A stretch of DNA of 64,000 nucleotides, from NCBI GenBank assembly GCA_946188155.1, contig CAMHUC010000015.1, positions 1-64,000 of the forward strand. The letters are read 5' to 3'. Position 1 is the stretch's first letter. Every line of letters begins with the position of its first letter. Of this stretch, positions 19,662 through 28,613 are shown piece after piece. The position numbers and the translations under genes were made by a program. Source of the stretch: an uncultured bacterium (GTDB lineage Bacteria > Bacteroidota > Bacteroidia > Bacteroidales > Bacteroidaceae). The notes beneath the pieces were generated by a model. It had not been told where the DNA came from. It ran no database searches and worked only from the letters and a program-made list of their open reading frames with translations.

Positions 19662-20663
19662 ATGGTTAATTACAAGGATTTAGGTCTCGTCAATACCCGC
19701 GAGATGTTCAAGAAGGCAGTAGCCGGCGGCTACGCCATCCCCGCTTTCAACTTCAACACGATGGAGCAGATGCAGGCCATCGTTCAGGCAGCCGTGGAGA
19801 CGAAGTCTCCCGTCATCATGCAGGTGTCGAAGGGTGCCCGTAACTATGCCAACGCTACCATCCTGCGCTATATGGCCGAGGGGGCCGTGGCGTACGCCAA
19901 GGAGCTGGGCTGCGAGAAGCCCGAGATTGTGCTCCACCTGGACCACGGCGACAGCTTCGAGCTCTGCAAGGACTGCATCGACATGGGCTTCTCCAGCGTG
20001 ATGTACGACGGCAGCTCACTACCCTACGAGGAGAACATTAAGATTTCCCGTCAGGTCGTGGAGTATGCTCACAAGTATGACGTTACCGTTGAGTGCGAGC
20101 TCGGCGTGCTCGCCGGTGTTGAGGACGAGGTGGCCTCTGAGGTAAGCCACTACACCAAGCCTGAGGAGGTGATCGACTTCGCCACCCGTACCGGCTGCGA
20201 CTCACTGGCCATCTCCATCGGTACCAGCCACGGTGCCTACAAGTTCAAGCCCGAGCAGTGTACCCGCGACCCGAAGACCGGCAAGCTCGTGCCTCCTCCC
20301 CTCGCTTTCGACGTGCTGCATGAGATTGAGCAGAAGCTCCCCGGATTCCCCATCGTCCTACACGGCTCTTCGTCCGTTCCCCAGGAAGAGGTGGACACCA
20401 TCAACAAGTACGGTGGCAACCTGCCCGACGCCGTAGGCATCCCCGAGGAGCAGCTCCGCGAGGCCTCCAAGAGTGCTGTCTGCAAGATCAACATCGACTC
20501 CGACTCCCGTCTGGCCATGACGGCTGCTGTGCGCAAGTATCTGGCTGAGCATCCCGACCACTTCGATCCTCGCCAGTACCTCAAGCCCGCTCGTGAGAAC
20601 ATGAAGAAGATGTACATCCACAAGATTGTCGATGTGCTCGGCTCCGACGGTAAGTTAGGATAA
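19662..20663 (+). CDS. fba: Class II fructose-1,6-bisphosphate aldolase
   Basis: IPAFNFNTMEQ; VLHLDHGDSFE; VLHGSSSVP. Confidence 0.95.
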   Translation: MVNYKDLGLVNTREMFKKAVAGGYAIPAFNFNTMEQMQAIVQAAVETKSPVIMQVSKGARNYANATILRYMAEGAVAYAKELGCEKPEIVLHLDHGDSFELCKDCIDMGFSSVMYDGSSLPYEENIKISRQVVEYAHKYDVTVECELGVLAGVEDEVASEVSHYTKPEEVIDFATRTGCDSLAISIGTSHGAYKFKPEQCTRDPKTGKLVPPPLAFDVLHEIEQKLPGFPIVLHGSSSVPQEEVDTINKYGGNLPDAVGIPEEQLREASKSAVCKINIDSDSRLAMTAAVRKYLAEHPDHFDPRQYLKPARENMKKMYIHKIVDVLGSDGKLG

Positions 20664-20693
20664 GGTTTCCTTGAAATCCGTTTTCCCCACAGC

Positions 20694-20726
20694 GAGGGTG
20701 TACCGATACCGGCACACCCTCTTTTA
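20694..20726 (+). terminator. Rho-independent terminator of fba
   Basis: GAGGGTGT...ACACCCTC stem followed by TTTT. Confidence 0.75.
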
Positions 20727-20742
20727 ATATGATTGGTTTATG

Positions 20743-20818
20743 GAAACAAATTGCCACTAATTACCACAAATTTTGCCCACAAATATGGATATTACCAGAT
20801 AAGTAGATACACAATATA
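20743..20818. repeat. GAAACAAATTGCCACTAATTACCACAAATTTTGCCCACAAATA dispersed repeat
   Basis: Related copies at 222-288, 20963-21028 (inverted), 21243-21294 (inverted) and 22764-22838. Confidence 0.85.
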
Positions 20819-21242
20819 TAAGATTAATGAGAAATTCTTGCGTCCCTTTGGTAGCAAAGGCTACGGGTAGGCGCAACAGCGGGAATGGCGAGCAGAGCTC
20901 GATCGCGTGTTTTATAAAAACATATAATTATCACGAATTGAACACGAATTGTCATGAATTATTTTGTTCAGTTACCATTAGTTATGATTTGTGGATGAAA
21001 TTTGTGGTGATTAGTGGCAATTTGTTTCAAAAGAATGGTTCACGAATCTCTGGGGTCGAGATACTTGCAGTCCTTTGTCACGTTTGCTTGCTTTGTTTCA
21101 TTTCTTCTTGTTCTCATAATACTTCGATTTTGATTAATACGCTGCAAAGATACATTCATTTTCTGAATTAGCCAAATGTTTTGTAGACATTTTAAATGGT
21201 CGAACTAAAATTTTCGCTGAAACATGGGTAACTAATAGCTGG

Positions 21243-21294
21243 TATAATTTGTATTTGTGGGCAAAATATGTGGTGATTGGTGACAATTTGTTTC
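21243..21294. repeat. Inverted copy of the GAAACAAATT...CCACAAAT repeat, upstream of the symporter
   Basis: Reverse complement GGGAAACAAATTGTCACCAATCACCACATATTTTGCCCACAAATACAAATTATACC matches 22762-22818. Confidence 0.85.
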
Positions 21295-21350
21295 CCAGAG
21301 TTGGCAGAATGGGAATTAGTTCGTATATTTGCAGGCAAATTTCAAGAGTG

Positions 21351-22748
21351 ATGATAGAAATAATCAACGAGATCAACGACGCCCTGTGGGGCTACCTGAT
21401 TATCGGGGCACTGGTGGGCTGCGGCCTGTGGTTCACGTGGCGCTCCCGCTTCGTGCAGTTCCGCATGCTGGGCGAGATGCTCCGGCTGCTGACCGACTCA
21501 TCGACGCGCCCGCAGGGCGGCGAGAAGCACATCTCCTCGTTCCAGGCCTTCGCCGTGTCGCTGGCCTCGCGGGTGGGCACGGGCAACCTGGCCGGTGTGG
21601 CCACGGCCATCGCCGTGGGCGGGCCGGGGGCCGTGTTCTGGATGTGGGTGATGGCCCTCTTCGGAGCTGCCACGGCCTTCGTGGAGTCTACGCTGGGCCA
21701 GCTCTTCAAGCGTCACCACAGCGACTCGTTCATCGGCGGTCCAGCCTACTACATCGAGCTGGGCCTGCGGTGCCGCTGGATGGCGGTGCTCTTCGCCGTG
21801 CTCATCACCGTGACGTTCGGCCTGGCCAACAACTCCGTTCAGACGAACACCATCTGCGGCGCCATGGAGGTGGCCTTCGGATGGAGCCCTGCGGCGACGG
21901 GCGCGGCACTGATGGTGCTGACGCTCGTCATCGTGTTCGGCGGCATCCAGCGCATCGCCCGCGTCAGCTCGGTGCTGGTGCCGGTGATGGCGGTGGGCTA
22001 CTTCGTGCTGGCACTGGTCATCATCCTGATGAACATACGGCTGCTGCCGCACGTCGTGCGCGTCATCATCGAGAGTGCCTTCGGCCTGAACCAGGCAGTG
22101 GGCGGCATGGTGGGCGCCGCGATTATGAACGGCGTGAAGCGCGGCCTCTTCTCCAACGAGGCCGGGGAGGGCAGCGCCCCGAATGCTGCGGCCACGGCCG
22201 CCGTGAGCCACCCCGTGAAGCAGGGACTGATACAGTCGCTGGGCGTGTTCACCGACACGCTGCTGGTATGCTCCTGCACCGCCTTCATCATCCTCATCAG
22301 CGGGGTATACACCAATCCTGAGCTCAACGGCATCAACCTGACGCAGGTGGCCCTGGAGAGCGAGGTGGGAGCGTGGGGGCCGGTGTTCGTAGCCGTCGCC
22401 ATCCTGCTGTTTGCCTACTCGTCGATCATCGGCAACTACTACTACGGCGAGGCCAACGTGCGGTTCATCTGGCAGTCGCCGAGGGCCGTCACCGCATACC
22501 GTGTGCTCTCCGGCGGCGTGATGGTGATGTTCGGGGCCCTGGTGTCGCTCGACACCGTGTGGAGCATCATCGACCTGTGCATGGCCCTGCTGACGGCCTG
22601 CAACCTGGTGGCCATCATCCTGCTGGGCAAGTACGCCTTCCGGCTGCTCGACGACTATCGCCGACAGAAGCGGCAGGGCATCAGCGACCCGCAGTTCCAC
22701 CGCAGCCAGCTGCCCGAACTGGAGGAGCGGCTGGAGTGCTGGGAGTAG
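21351..22748 (+). CDS. Alanine/glycine:cation symporter family (AlsT/AgcS)
   Basis: VSLASRVGTGNLAGVATAIAVGGPGAVFWMW; GLFSNEAGEGSAPNAAATA. Confidence 0.93.
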   Translation: MIEIINEINDALWGYLIIGALVGCGLWFTWRSRFVQFRMLGEMLRLLTDSSTRPQGGEKHISSFQAFAVSLASRVGTGNLAGVATAIAVGGPGAVFWMWVMALFGAATAFVESTLGQLFKRHHSDSFIGGPAYYIELGLRCRWMAVLFAVLITVTFGLANNSVQTNTICGAMEVAFGWSPAATGAALMVLTLVIVFGGIQRIARVSSVLVPVMAVGYFVLALVIILMNIRLLPHVVRVIIESAFGLNQAVGGMVGAAIMNGVKRGLFSNEAGEGSAPNAAATAAVSHPVKQGLIQSLGVFTDTLLVCSCTAFIILISGVYTNPELNGINLTQVALESEVGAWGPVFVAVAILLFAYSSIIGNYYYGEANVRFIWQSPRAVTAYRVLSGGVMVMFGALVSLDTVWSIIDLCMALLTACNLVAIILLGKYAFRLLDDYRRQKRQGISDPQFHRSQLPELEERLECWE

Positions 22749-22763
22749 TTTAGACGGGGTTTG

Positions 22764-22838
22764 GGAAACAAATTCCCGCTAATGACCACAAATTTTGCCC
22801 ACAAATAAATTATACCTGATAAGTAGATACACAATATT
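22764..22838. repeat. Direct copy of the GAAACAAATT...CCACAAAT repeat, downstream of the symporter
   Basis: Shares CCACAAATTTTGCCCACAAATA and GATAAGTAGATACACAATAT with 20743-20818. Confidence 0.85.
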
Positions 22839-22842
22839 ATCT

Positions 22843-23090
22843 TAATTGAACTTTCCCATGCTTTCTCAACACAGAGGGCGCAGAGGACACAGAGTAATAT
22901 GTATATGAGTATAAGAGGTTTACAGAGCGGCTATACTGCCTACACAGAGAGCTGGCGCACCAAAGAGCCGGGGCAGGTCTCTGTGAAGAGCGTCAGGCTC
23001 CTCTCGTAATCTCTGTAGTAAAAGTATTCATCTCTCTGTGTCCTCTGCGCCCTCTGTGTTGAGAAAGAGGTGGGAAACTTCAGTTAAACA
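22843..23090. repeat. Large inverted repeat with 33-bp perfect arms (TTTCTCAACACAGAGGGCGCAGAGGACACAGAG)
   Basis: 22862-22894 is the exact reverse complement of 23034-23066; imperfect pairing extends outward. Confidence 0.93.
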
Positions 23091-23097
23091 CTGACTC

Positions 23098-23657
23098 CTA
23101 AAAAATATTTTCTTCTTCGTCTGTCTGAGGCGTATCAGAATCCATAAACATCACAAAATAGACGGGCATGTAAGTGACCTTGCCATCTTGACAGACCCTG
23201 CGCTCGTTGGAGATGACTGTGGCTGCAAGAACATTGTACTCGGGATTCTTCAAGAGGTTGTTGAGCGCACTGTGCGCTGTGTAGTCCTTGCCCGACTTGA
23301 CCTCTATCGGGTGAGCACTCATCGTCTGGTGATTGTCAACCAGATAGTCCACCTCGCCCTGCTTGCGGTTGTCGTAATAGTAGAGCTTGTGGCCGTGGGC
23401 ACGAAGTTCCTGGGCTACCACGTTCTCATAGACGGAACCGAGATTGATACTGCGAATATCGTCGAGAACCGGACTTCACCCTCGTCATCCTCAACGAAGT
23501 TGATTTCCACGTAGTTCTGGAACAGACGTGTGCCCACCTCACGGATACTGAACGACTTGCCTATCTGGCGGGCTCCCTCCAGTATCAGAATCTTGTCATC
23601 ATCGGACTTCAGATAGTCCTCGATGTAGGATGTAATCTTCCTGTACAGCATGGCCAT
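23098..23657 (-). pseudogene. Decayed AAA ATPase (AAA_14/DUF4143) gene with internal deletion
   Basis: N-terminal ILILEGARQIGKSFSIREVGTRLFQNYVEINF fused out of frame to C-terminal NVVAQELRAHGHKLYYYDNRKQGEVDYLV. Confidence 0.82.
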
Positions 23658-23658
23658 T

Positions 23659-23735
23659 TACACTTTTCAACAACTTTCGGCAGTCAAAAACTACACTTTT
23701 CAATATAATCCCGTGCTGCAAAATTACACTTTTCA
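23659..23735. promoter_or_regulatory. Three direct TACACTTTTCA repeats spaced exactly 33 bp
   Basis: Copies at 23659, 23692, 23725, immediately upstream of the decayed AAA ATPase start. Confidence 0.75.
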
Positions 23736-23811
23736 CTCGAGACGACCAAACATATCGGCAAAAAAGTCTCATTTTATTGCGATTTTGCTTGGCAGTTTGG
23801 AATCCGTTTCC

Positions 23812-23819
23812 TATCTTTG
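23812..23819 (+). promoter_or_regulatory. Bacteroidetes-type -7 element for sigma operon 1
   Basis: TATCTTTG upstream of ATG 23903. Confidence 0.55.
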
Positions 23820-23902
23820 CCACAAAATAAAGTTCTACATACATACAAAATTTCTGGCTGCTGAGGTTAACAAACGGGCGGCTCGGCTGTATAATAGAGT
23901 GT

Positions 23903-24382
23903 ATGAAGCAAGACGAAAGACTGGAACGACTGTTCAAGACGTACTACCAACAGATGTACCGACTGGCGCGGACGATGCTCTACGATGTGGATGAGAGCCG
24001 CGATGTGGTGAGCGATGTGTTTGCCCAAATCATCCAGCAGCAGACGGTGCTCCTGCCCGAGACGGAAGAGCACTATCTGATGACAGGCGTCAGAAACGGG
24101 TGCAGGAACGTGCTGCAGAAGAAACTGATTCGCGAGCAGTTCCGCCAGCACTATCCCGTGGAGGACGCTCCATCTTCCACCATCGACACGACAGAACTGA
24201 TGCACTATGCCGAGACTCACCTCTCGCTGCAGGCCCTACGCATCTTCCGCATGAGGTTCATCGACGATATGACCTATCAGCAGATAGGCGACGAGCTGGG
24301 CATCAGCAAGGTGGCGGTCTACAAGCACGTCAGCCAGGCTGTAGAATTGCTCCGACAGAAGTTTTACCCCAAAAGCAAGTAA
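23903..24382 (+). CDS. ECF-type RNA polymerase sigma factor
   Basis: MYRLARTMLYDVDESRDVVSDVFAQI region 2; MTYQQIGDELGISKVAVYKHVSQAVELL region 4. Confidence 0.9.
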   Translation: MKQDERLERLFKTYYQQMYRLARTMLYDVDESRDVVSDVFAQIIQQQTVLLPETEEHYLMTGVRNGCRNVLQKKLIREQFRQHYPVEDAPSSTIDTTELMHYAETHLSLQALRIFRMRFIDDMTYQQIGDELGISKVAVYKHVSQAVELLRQKFYPKSK

Positions 24383-24387
24383 GAAGT

Positions 24388-25020
24388 ATGACACAGGAAG
24401 AAAAGATGAAGCGGCTGCTCGATGCCCAGGACCATCCCGAGACTTTCACAGAGGAAGAACTGCAGGCCATGCTCAAGGAGGACGACCTCCGCGAGTCGGC
24501 AGAACTGATGGCCAGACTGAAGCAGGCATACATCGGAAAAGAGACGGAAGATATAGACGTTGACGCAGAATGGCAGCGCTTTGCCTCGCAGAAACCCAAG
24601 CGCCGTTCTTGGGGATGGATGCAGATAGCAGCAGCCTTTATCGGCCTGCTGATGCTGTCGGGCATCGCCTATGCCGCCATTCACATCGTCAGCAGCAGCC
24701 GCTCGCAACAGGCTGAAGTCCAAGCAGGCAGGAATCAATGGGACAGGTCGCTTGATTCCGACGGCAAAGCCGTGGATCAAGGACCTGTCCCATTGATTCC
24801 TGAGCCGAAGACCTTCGAGAACATCCCGCTCAAGGATATCGCAACAGAACTGGCTTCATTCTATCATATAGCCACAGAGGTTAGAAACGCCGAGACTGCC
24901 GCCCTGCGCCTCTACTACCCGTGGAATCCGCAGATGCCGCTCCGACAGGTTGTAGAAGAACTGAACCGGTTCGAGAAAGTACACCTGACACTCACTAACG
25001 ATACGCTAATCATCGAATAA
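24388..25020 (+). CDS. Short anti-sigma-like protein: one TM plus DUF4974-like C-terminus
   Basis: WGWMQIAAAFIGLLMLSGIAYAAIHIV TM; C-terminal LRLYYPWNPQMPLRQVVEELNRFEKVHLTLTNDTLIIE; follows sigma gene. Confidence 0.7.
   Translation: MTQEEKMKRLLDAQDHPETFTEEELQAMLKEDDLRESAELMARLKQAYIGKETEDIDVDAEWQRFASQKPKRRSWGWMQIAAAFIGLLMLSGIAYAAIHIVSSSRSQQAEVQAGRNQWDRSLDSDGKAVDQGPVPLIPEPKTFENIPLKDIATELASFYHIATEVRNAETAALRLYYPWNPQMPLRQVVEELNRFEKVHLTLTNDTLIIE
24730..24801. repeat. 72-bp REP-like palindrome inside the anti-sigma gene, multiple of 3
   Basis: AGGAATCAATGGGACAGGTC (24730-24749) and GACCTGTCCCATTGATTCCT (24782-24801) are perfect inverted arms. Confidence 0.93.
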
Positions 25021-25023
25021 GCC

Positions 25024-27573
25024 ATGAGACGCACACTTTACCTTATTATATTGTGCCTCGGCTATGTCGAAGCACAAGCACAGAAACTGAGTAAGAGCTA
25101 CACCGAGGCCTCGCTCTCCGACGTACTCATCGACCTGAACCGCTCGCAGACGGACAGCCGCGTCAGTTTCATCTACAACGAACTGGAGGACTTCACCGTC
25201 ACCACCAGTTTCCGCAACCAGACCATCGGCAACGCCGTGCATCAGGTGGTAGGCTTCTATCCGATGAAGATTACTGAGACCGACAGTCTCATCACCGTGG
25301 AGTGCGTCCAGAAAGAGACGCAGAAGGTCATCGGACGAGTGATCGACGAACAGGGACAGCCCGTCGAGTTTGCCAACGTAGCCTTGCTGCTGCCTACCGA
25401 CTCCTCGTTTATCAATGGCGGCGTGACAAACCAGAACGGCGACTTCGTCATCCCCTGCCGTCCAGGACGGATGCTTATCCGAGTGTCGTTTGTCGGCTAT
25501 CAGACCCACTATCAGCCCTGCACCGTCGGCGAGGTGGGCAACATCCGCCTCCGTCGCGATGCCATCGTACTGAAGAACATTACAGTGAAGGGCGAGATTC
25601 CTCAGTATAAGGCCACTGCCGGCGGCATGACCGTCGAGATACAGAACTCTATCCTGAAGGACGTTGGCACAGCCGACGACCTGCTCTCGATGCTGCCCCG
25701 CGTGGAGGGCAGCGACGGCAAGTTCACCGTCTTTGCCAAGGGTGAGCCGGAGATCTATATCAATAATAAGAAGGTACGCGACGCAAAGGAACTGAAGCAA
25801 CTCAAATCGACGGACATCAAGAGTGTGGATATCATCACCTCGCCTGGTGCGAGATACAATGCCGAGGTCAGCGCCGTCATCCGTATCAAGACCATCCGCC
25901 AGCAAGGCGACGGCTTAAGTGTGGAGGCCTACAGCCAAACCAAATACAATCGTTGGTGGACAAACTACGAAGACCTGACCGTGAAATACCGCACAGGCGG
26001 ACTGGAAGTGTTTGCCACAGGCTCGTTCTACAATAATCACTACGCTGAAGATCCTGCCCTTTCAAGCGACCTGTTCTTCGACAAGAACACCATCCATATC
26101 GACCAGGGTGCTCCGAACTCCATCTGGTTTACGTCCGTATCCGGCAAGGCAGGTCTGAGTTATGACATCAACGAAGACAACTCCTTCGGTATGACCTACA
26201 AATGGTTTGGCGAACTCTATGGCGGTGGCGACTTGAACGGTTGGCAGACCATCTACCGCAATGGACAACTGGAGGGGAAGGTCAGTCAGTGGATGCACGT
26301 CAACCACACCACCATACCCGACCATGATGCCAACATCTACTATGTCGGCAAGATCGGGAAACTGGGCATCGACTTCAATGGCTCATGGCTCTGGCAGAAG
26401 AGCGTCCGCCGCGATGAGGAAACGGAACGGAGCGACGAGCTGGACGACCGTGACGTTCACAGCAATGCTGAGGATCGGCGCAGGATGCTGGCAGCCAAAC
26501 TCGTACTCTCCTATCCAGTATGGAAGGGTGAACTGAGCGTGGGAACCGAGACCACCAATACCCACAGTACAGGCATCAGCCAGAACGAAGAAGGATGGGT
26601 GCCTGCCTCCGACACACGCATCAAGGAGAGCAATACGGCAGGATTTGCGGAATACAAACTACAGTTGGGGCACTGGAGCCTCGATGCGGGTCTGCGCTAT
26701 GAGCACGTAAGCACCGACTACGAGTCGTTCGGCATCTACCAGCCAGAGCCCAGCCGTACTTACAATGACCTGTTCCCTAATGTATCGGCAGGCTGGCAAA
26801 AGGACAAGTGGGGGGTGCAACTAAGTTACAACAAGCGCATCAGCCGCCCCAGTTACCACTCGCTAAGCAGTTACGTGCAGTACGACAACCGCTATCAGGT
26901 GGAGGGCGGCAATCCGATGCTTCGCCCCACCATCCGCCAGGACATTGACCTCAACATCACTTATTCCTGGCTAAGTCTTGAGGCGGGCTACGAGCACAAC
27001 CGCGACAAGATCCTGCACTGTAGCAATCTCTATCAGGAGGGCAAGGACATCATCATGTGGCGTCATGAGAACTTTCCTAAGTATGAGTGCCTTCACGCCT
27101 CACTCGTGGCCTCGCCCAAATGGGGTTTCTATAGCCCGACGCTCACCCTCGGCTACTTCCAGCAGTTCTTCGACGTGAAGCCTTTTGGCATCAGCCACAA
27201 CCTTGAGAAGCCGGAATGGACGGTGAACCTCCGAAATTGGTTCACCATCGGCAAAACGGCCAAGGCGATGGTCTATCTGCACTATGCCACGAGCCACGAC
27301 TATGGTTTCAGTCGCTGGCACCACCAATTTAACGTAAACGCCCGTCTGCAGAAGACGTTCCTGAAAGGACAACTGACGGCAGCCCTCTTTGCCAACGACA
27401 TCTTCCGCACACTTCGCGACAAGTGGGAGGGCTACTATCCCGTGGAGATATTGACGCGCGATGCCTACCAGCATAGTCAGGAGATAGGCATGTATCTGCA
27501 ATACAACTTCAACGCCACCCGCTCGAAGTACAAGGGCACCGGAGCCGGCAATGCCGAGAAGAGCCGACTGTGA
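25024..27573 (+). CDS. TonB-dependent-receptor-like outer membrane beta-barrel protein with STN-like and carboxypeptidase-regulatory-like N-terminus
   Basis: Signal peptide; VIGRVIDEQGQPVEFANVALLLPTDSSFINGGVTNQNGDFVI; plug-like segment; C-terminus RSKYKGTGAGNAEKSRL. Confidence 0.88.
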   Translation: MRRTLYLIILCLGYVEAQAQKLSKSYTEASLSDVLIDLNRSQTDSRVSFIYNELEDFTVTTSFRNQTIGNAVHQVVGFYPMKITETDSLITVECVQKETQKVIGRVIDEQGQPVEFANVALLLPTDSSFINGGVTNQNGDFVIPCRPGRMLIRVSFVGYQTHYQPCTVGEVGNIRLRRDAIVLKNITVKGEIPQYKATAGGMTVEIQNSILKDVGTADDLLSMLPRVEGSDGKFTVFAKGEPEIYINNKKVRDAKELKQLKSTDIKSVDIITSPGARYNAEVSAVIRIKTIRQQGDGLSVEAYSQTKYNRWWTNYEDLTVKYRTGGLEVFATGSFYNNHYAEDPALSSDLFFDKNTIHIDQGAPNSIWFTSVSGKAGLSYDINEDNSFGMTYKWFGELYGGGDLNGWQTIYRNGQLEGKVSQWMHVNHTTIPDHDANIYYVGKIGKLGIDFNGSWLWQKSVRRDEETERSDELDDRDVHSNAEDRRRMLAAKLVLSYPVWKGELSVGTETTNTHSTGISQNEEGWVPASDTRIKESNTAGFAEYKLQLGHWSLDAGLRYEHVSTDYESFGIYQPEPSRTYNDLFPNVSAGWQKDKWGVQLSYNKRISRPSYHSLSSYVQYDNRYQVEGGNPMLRPTIRQDIDLNITYSWLSLEAGYEHNRDKILHCSNLYQEGKDIIMWRHENFPKYECLHASLVASPKWGFYSPTLTLGYFQQFFDVKPFGISHNLEKPEWTVNLRNWFTIGKTAKAMVYLHYATSHDYGFSRWHHQFNVNARLQKTFLKGQLTAALFANDIFRTLRDKWEGYYPVEILTRDAYQHSQEIGMYLQYNFNATRSKYKGTGAGNAEKSRL

Positions 27574-27630
27574 CAGCATAAATAAAGTTAAAATACTGAC
27601 TGGGTTCTTGCTTTATAATAAGATTATAAT

Positions 27631-27638
27631 TATCTTTG
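27631..27638 (+). promoter_or_regulatory. Orphan plus-strand -7 element, duplicated at 32377
   Basis: TATCTTTG in a ~140-bp duplicated tail; faces the convergent DUF3990 operon. Confidence 0.5.
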
Positions 27639-27656
27639 CATAAAGCAAGAATTCGG

Positions 27657-27893
27657 TTATGCCACCCTGGCATTCTTTATCTCATTCTGCAAGAAAGAAT
27701 AGACATATCCTGCACTTTGATAGTAAAGGCCTGTTGCGTTGTCTTGCAGACGTTCAAAGGTCTCTGAGGTATATAGCATATCTATAGCCTCCTGTGGGGT
27801 CAATTGAAAGTCATCCACAAGAAAGCCTGCAAGTTCGGTAGCCAGTTCGTCTTTCAGCAGTTGAATCTGTTCAGGAGTCAGTCTCGAAGTCAT
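27657..27893 (-). CDS. Small protein (78 aa), third gene of the DUF3791-DUF3990 operon
   Basis: ATGA overlap with DUF3990 gene; LTPQEAIDMLYTSETFERLQDNATGLYYQSAGYVYSFL. Confidence 0.75.
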   Translation of the reverse strand: MTSRLTPEQIQLLKDELATELAGFLVDDFQLTPQEAIDMLYTSETFERLQDNATGLYYQSAGYVYSFLQNEIKNARVA

Positions 27894-28372
27894 ATCGTTT
27901 TCAGTTTAGATAATGCACGTTCCGTGCCAAAGAAATACTGGAAGGTAATGCCTTTGGCATATTTAAGTTCCTCAACCAGTCTGGCCAAAGAGATAACCCC
28001 TCCCTCATAGCGGCGCAATTGGTATGTTACGCCATCGTCTGCAATAGGGCCATATACTATATCATAGTCGTGAATGGGATGTTTGGCATTCTTGTCACGG
28101 TTAGCCAAAACGAACTTAGCCCATTCTTCACAATAATCAGGATAGCAAAGGACCCTCAATTCACCAGACGTCATCAGAGTCTCATCAAACAAGAATTCGC
28201 TTACCTCTGCCCTCCCTGTTTGAGTCTGGCTAACTTTCTGGTAAGCCAAGTCCCATGCCTGTTGTTTATCGGCAGAGAGATAGAAACCGCTGCCAAAGTC
28301 CTTGAAAGGCTTCGAGTGCAGCAAATCAGGGACGCCAATCTTGGTATTCGAGCCGTGATACAACTTTATCAT
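27890..28372 (-). CDS. DUF3990 protein, putative ADP-ribosyltransferase-fold toxin
   Basis: IKLYHGSNTKIGVPDL, DFGSGFYLSADKQQAWDLA, YDIVYGPIADDGVTYQL. Confidence 0.8.
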   Translation of the reverse strand: MIKLYHGSNTKIGVPDLLHSKPFKDFGSGFYLSADKQQAWDLAYQKVSQTQTGRAEVSEFLFDETLMTSGELRVLCYPDYCEEWAKFVLANRDKNAKHPIHDYDIVYGPIADDGVTYQLRRYEGGVISLARLVEELKYAKGITFQYFFGTERALSKLKTI

Positions 28373-28593
28373 CTCAAACCTCCTCCGTTATTGGCACATA
28401 CTTGCGCCAAAGCCTCTACAGTGTCATCAAACGACTGAGTGTGCAGAACACCATAATGCTGTTGGAGATGCTCCAGTCCTTTGAAGCGCTTTAGATAAGC
28501 GTATGCCTGACGAGGCCGAAGTCCGAAGTGGTTGGCAAACTCGCTGATTAGCGCAACAGTGTAACCTATGATATTTCTGTTTTCTCTTGACAT
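28369..28593 (-). CDS. DUF3791-like protein, putative antitoxin/partner
   Basis: LISEFANHFGLRPRQAYAYLKRFKGLEHLQQHYGVLHTQSFDDTVEAL; ATGA overlap with DUF3990 gene. Confidence 0.75.
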   Translation of the reverse strand: MSRENRNIIGYTVALISEFANHFGLRPRQAYAYLKRFKGLEHLQQHYGVLHTQSFDDTVEALAQVCANNGGGLR

Positions 28594-28613
28594 AACTATA
28601 CTTTTTTCGCCTG

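Noticed and set aside
20827-21171. 114-aa ORF between fba and the AlsT-like gene
   Set aside because: Overlaps dispersed repeats on both sides and contains no recognizable domain.
21498-22700. 400-aa minus-strand ORF opposite the AlsT-like gene
   Set aside because: His/Asp/Gln-rich mirror translation; no family features.
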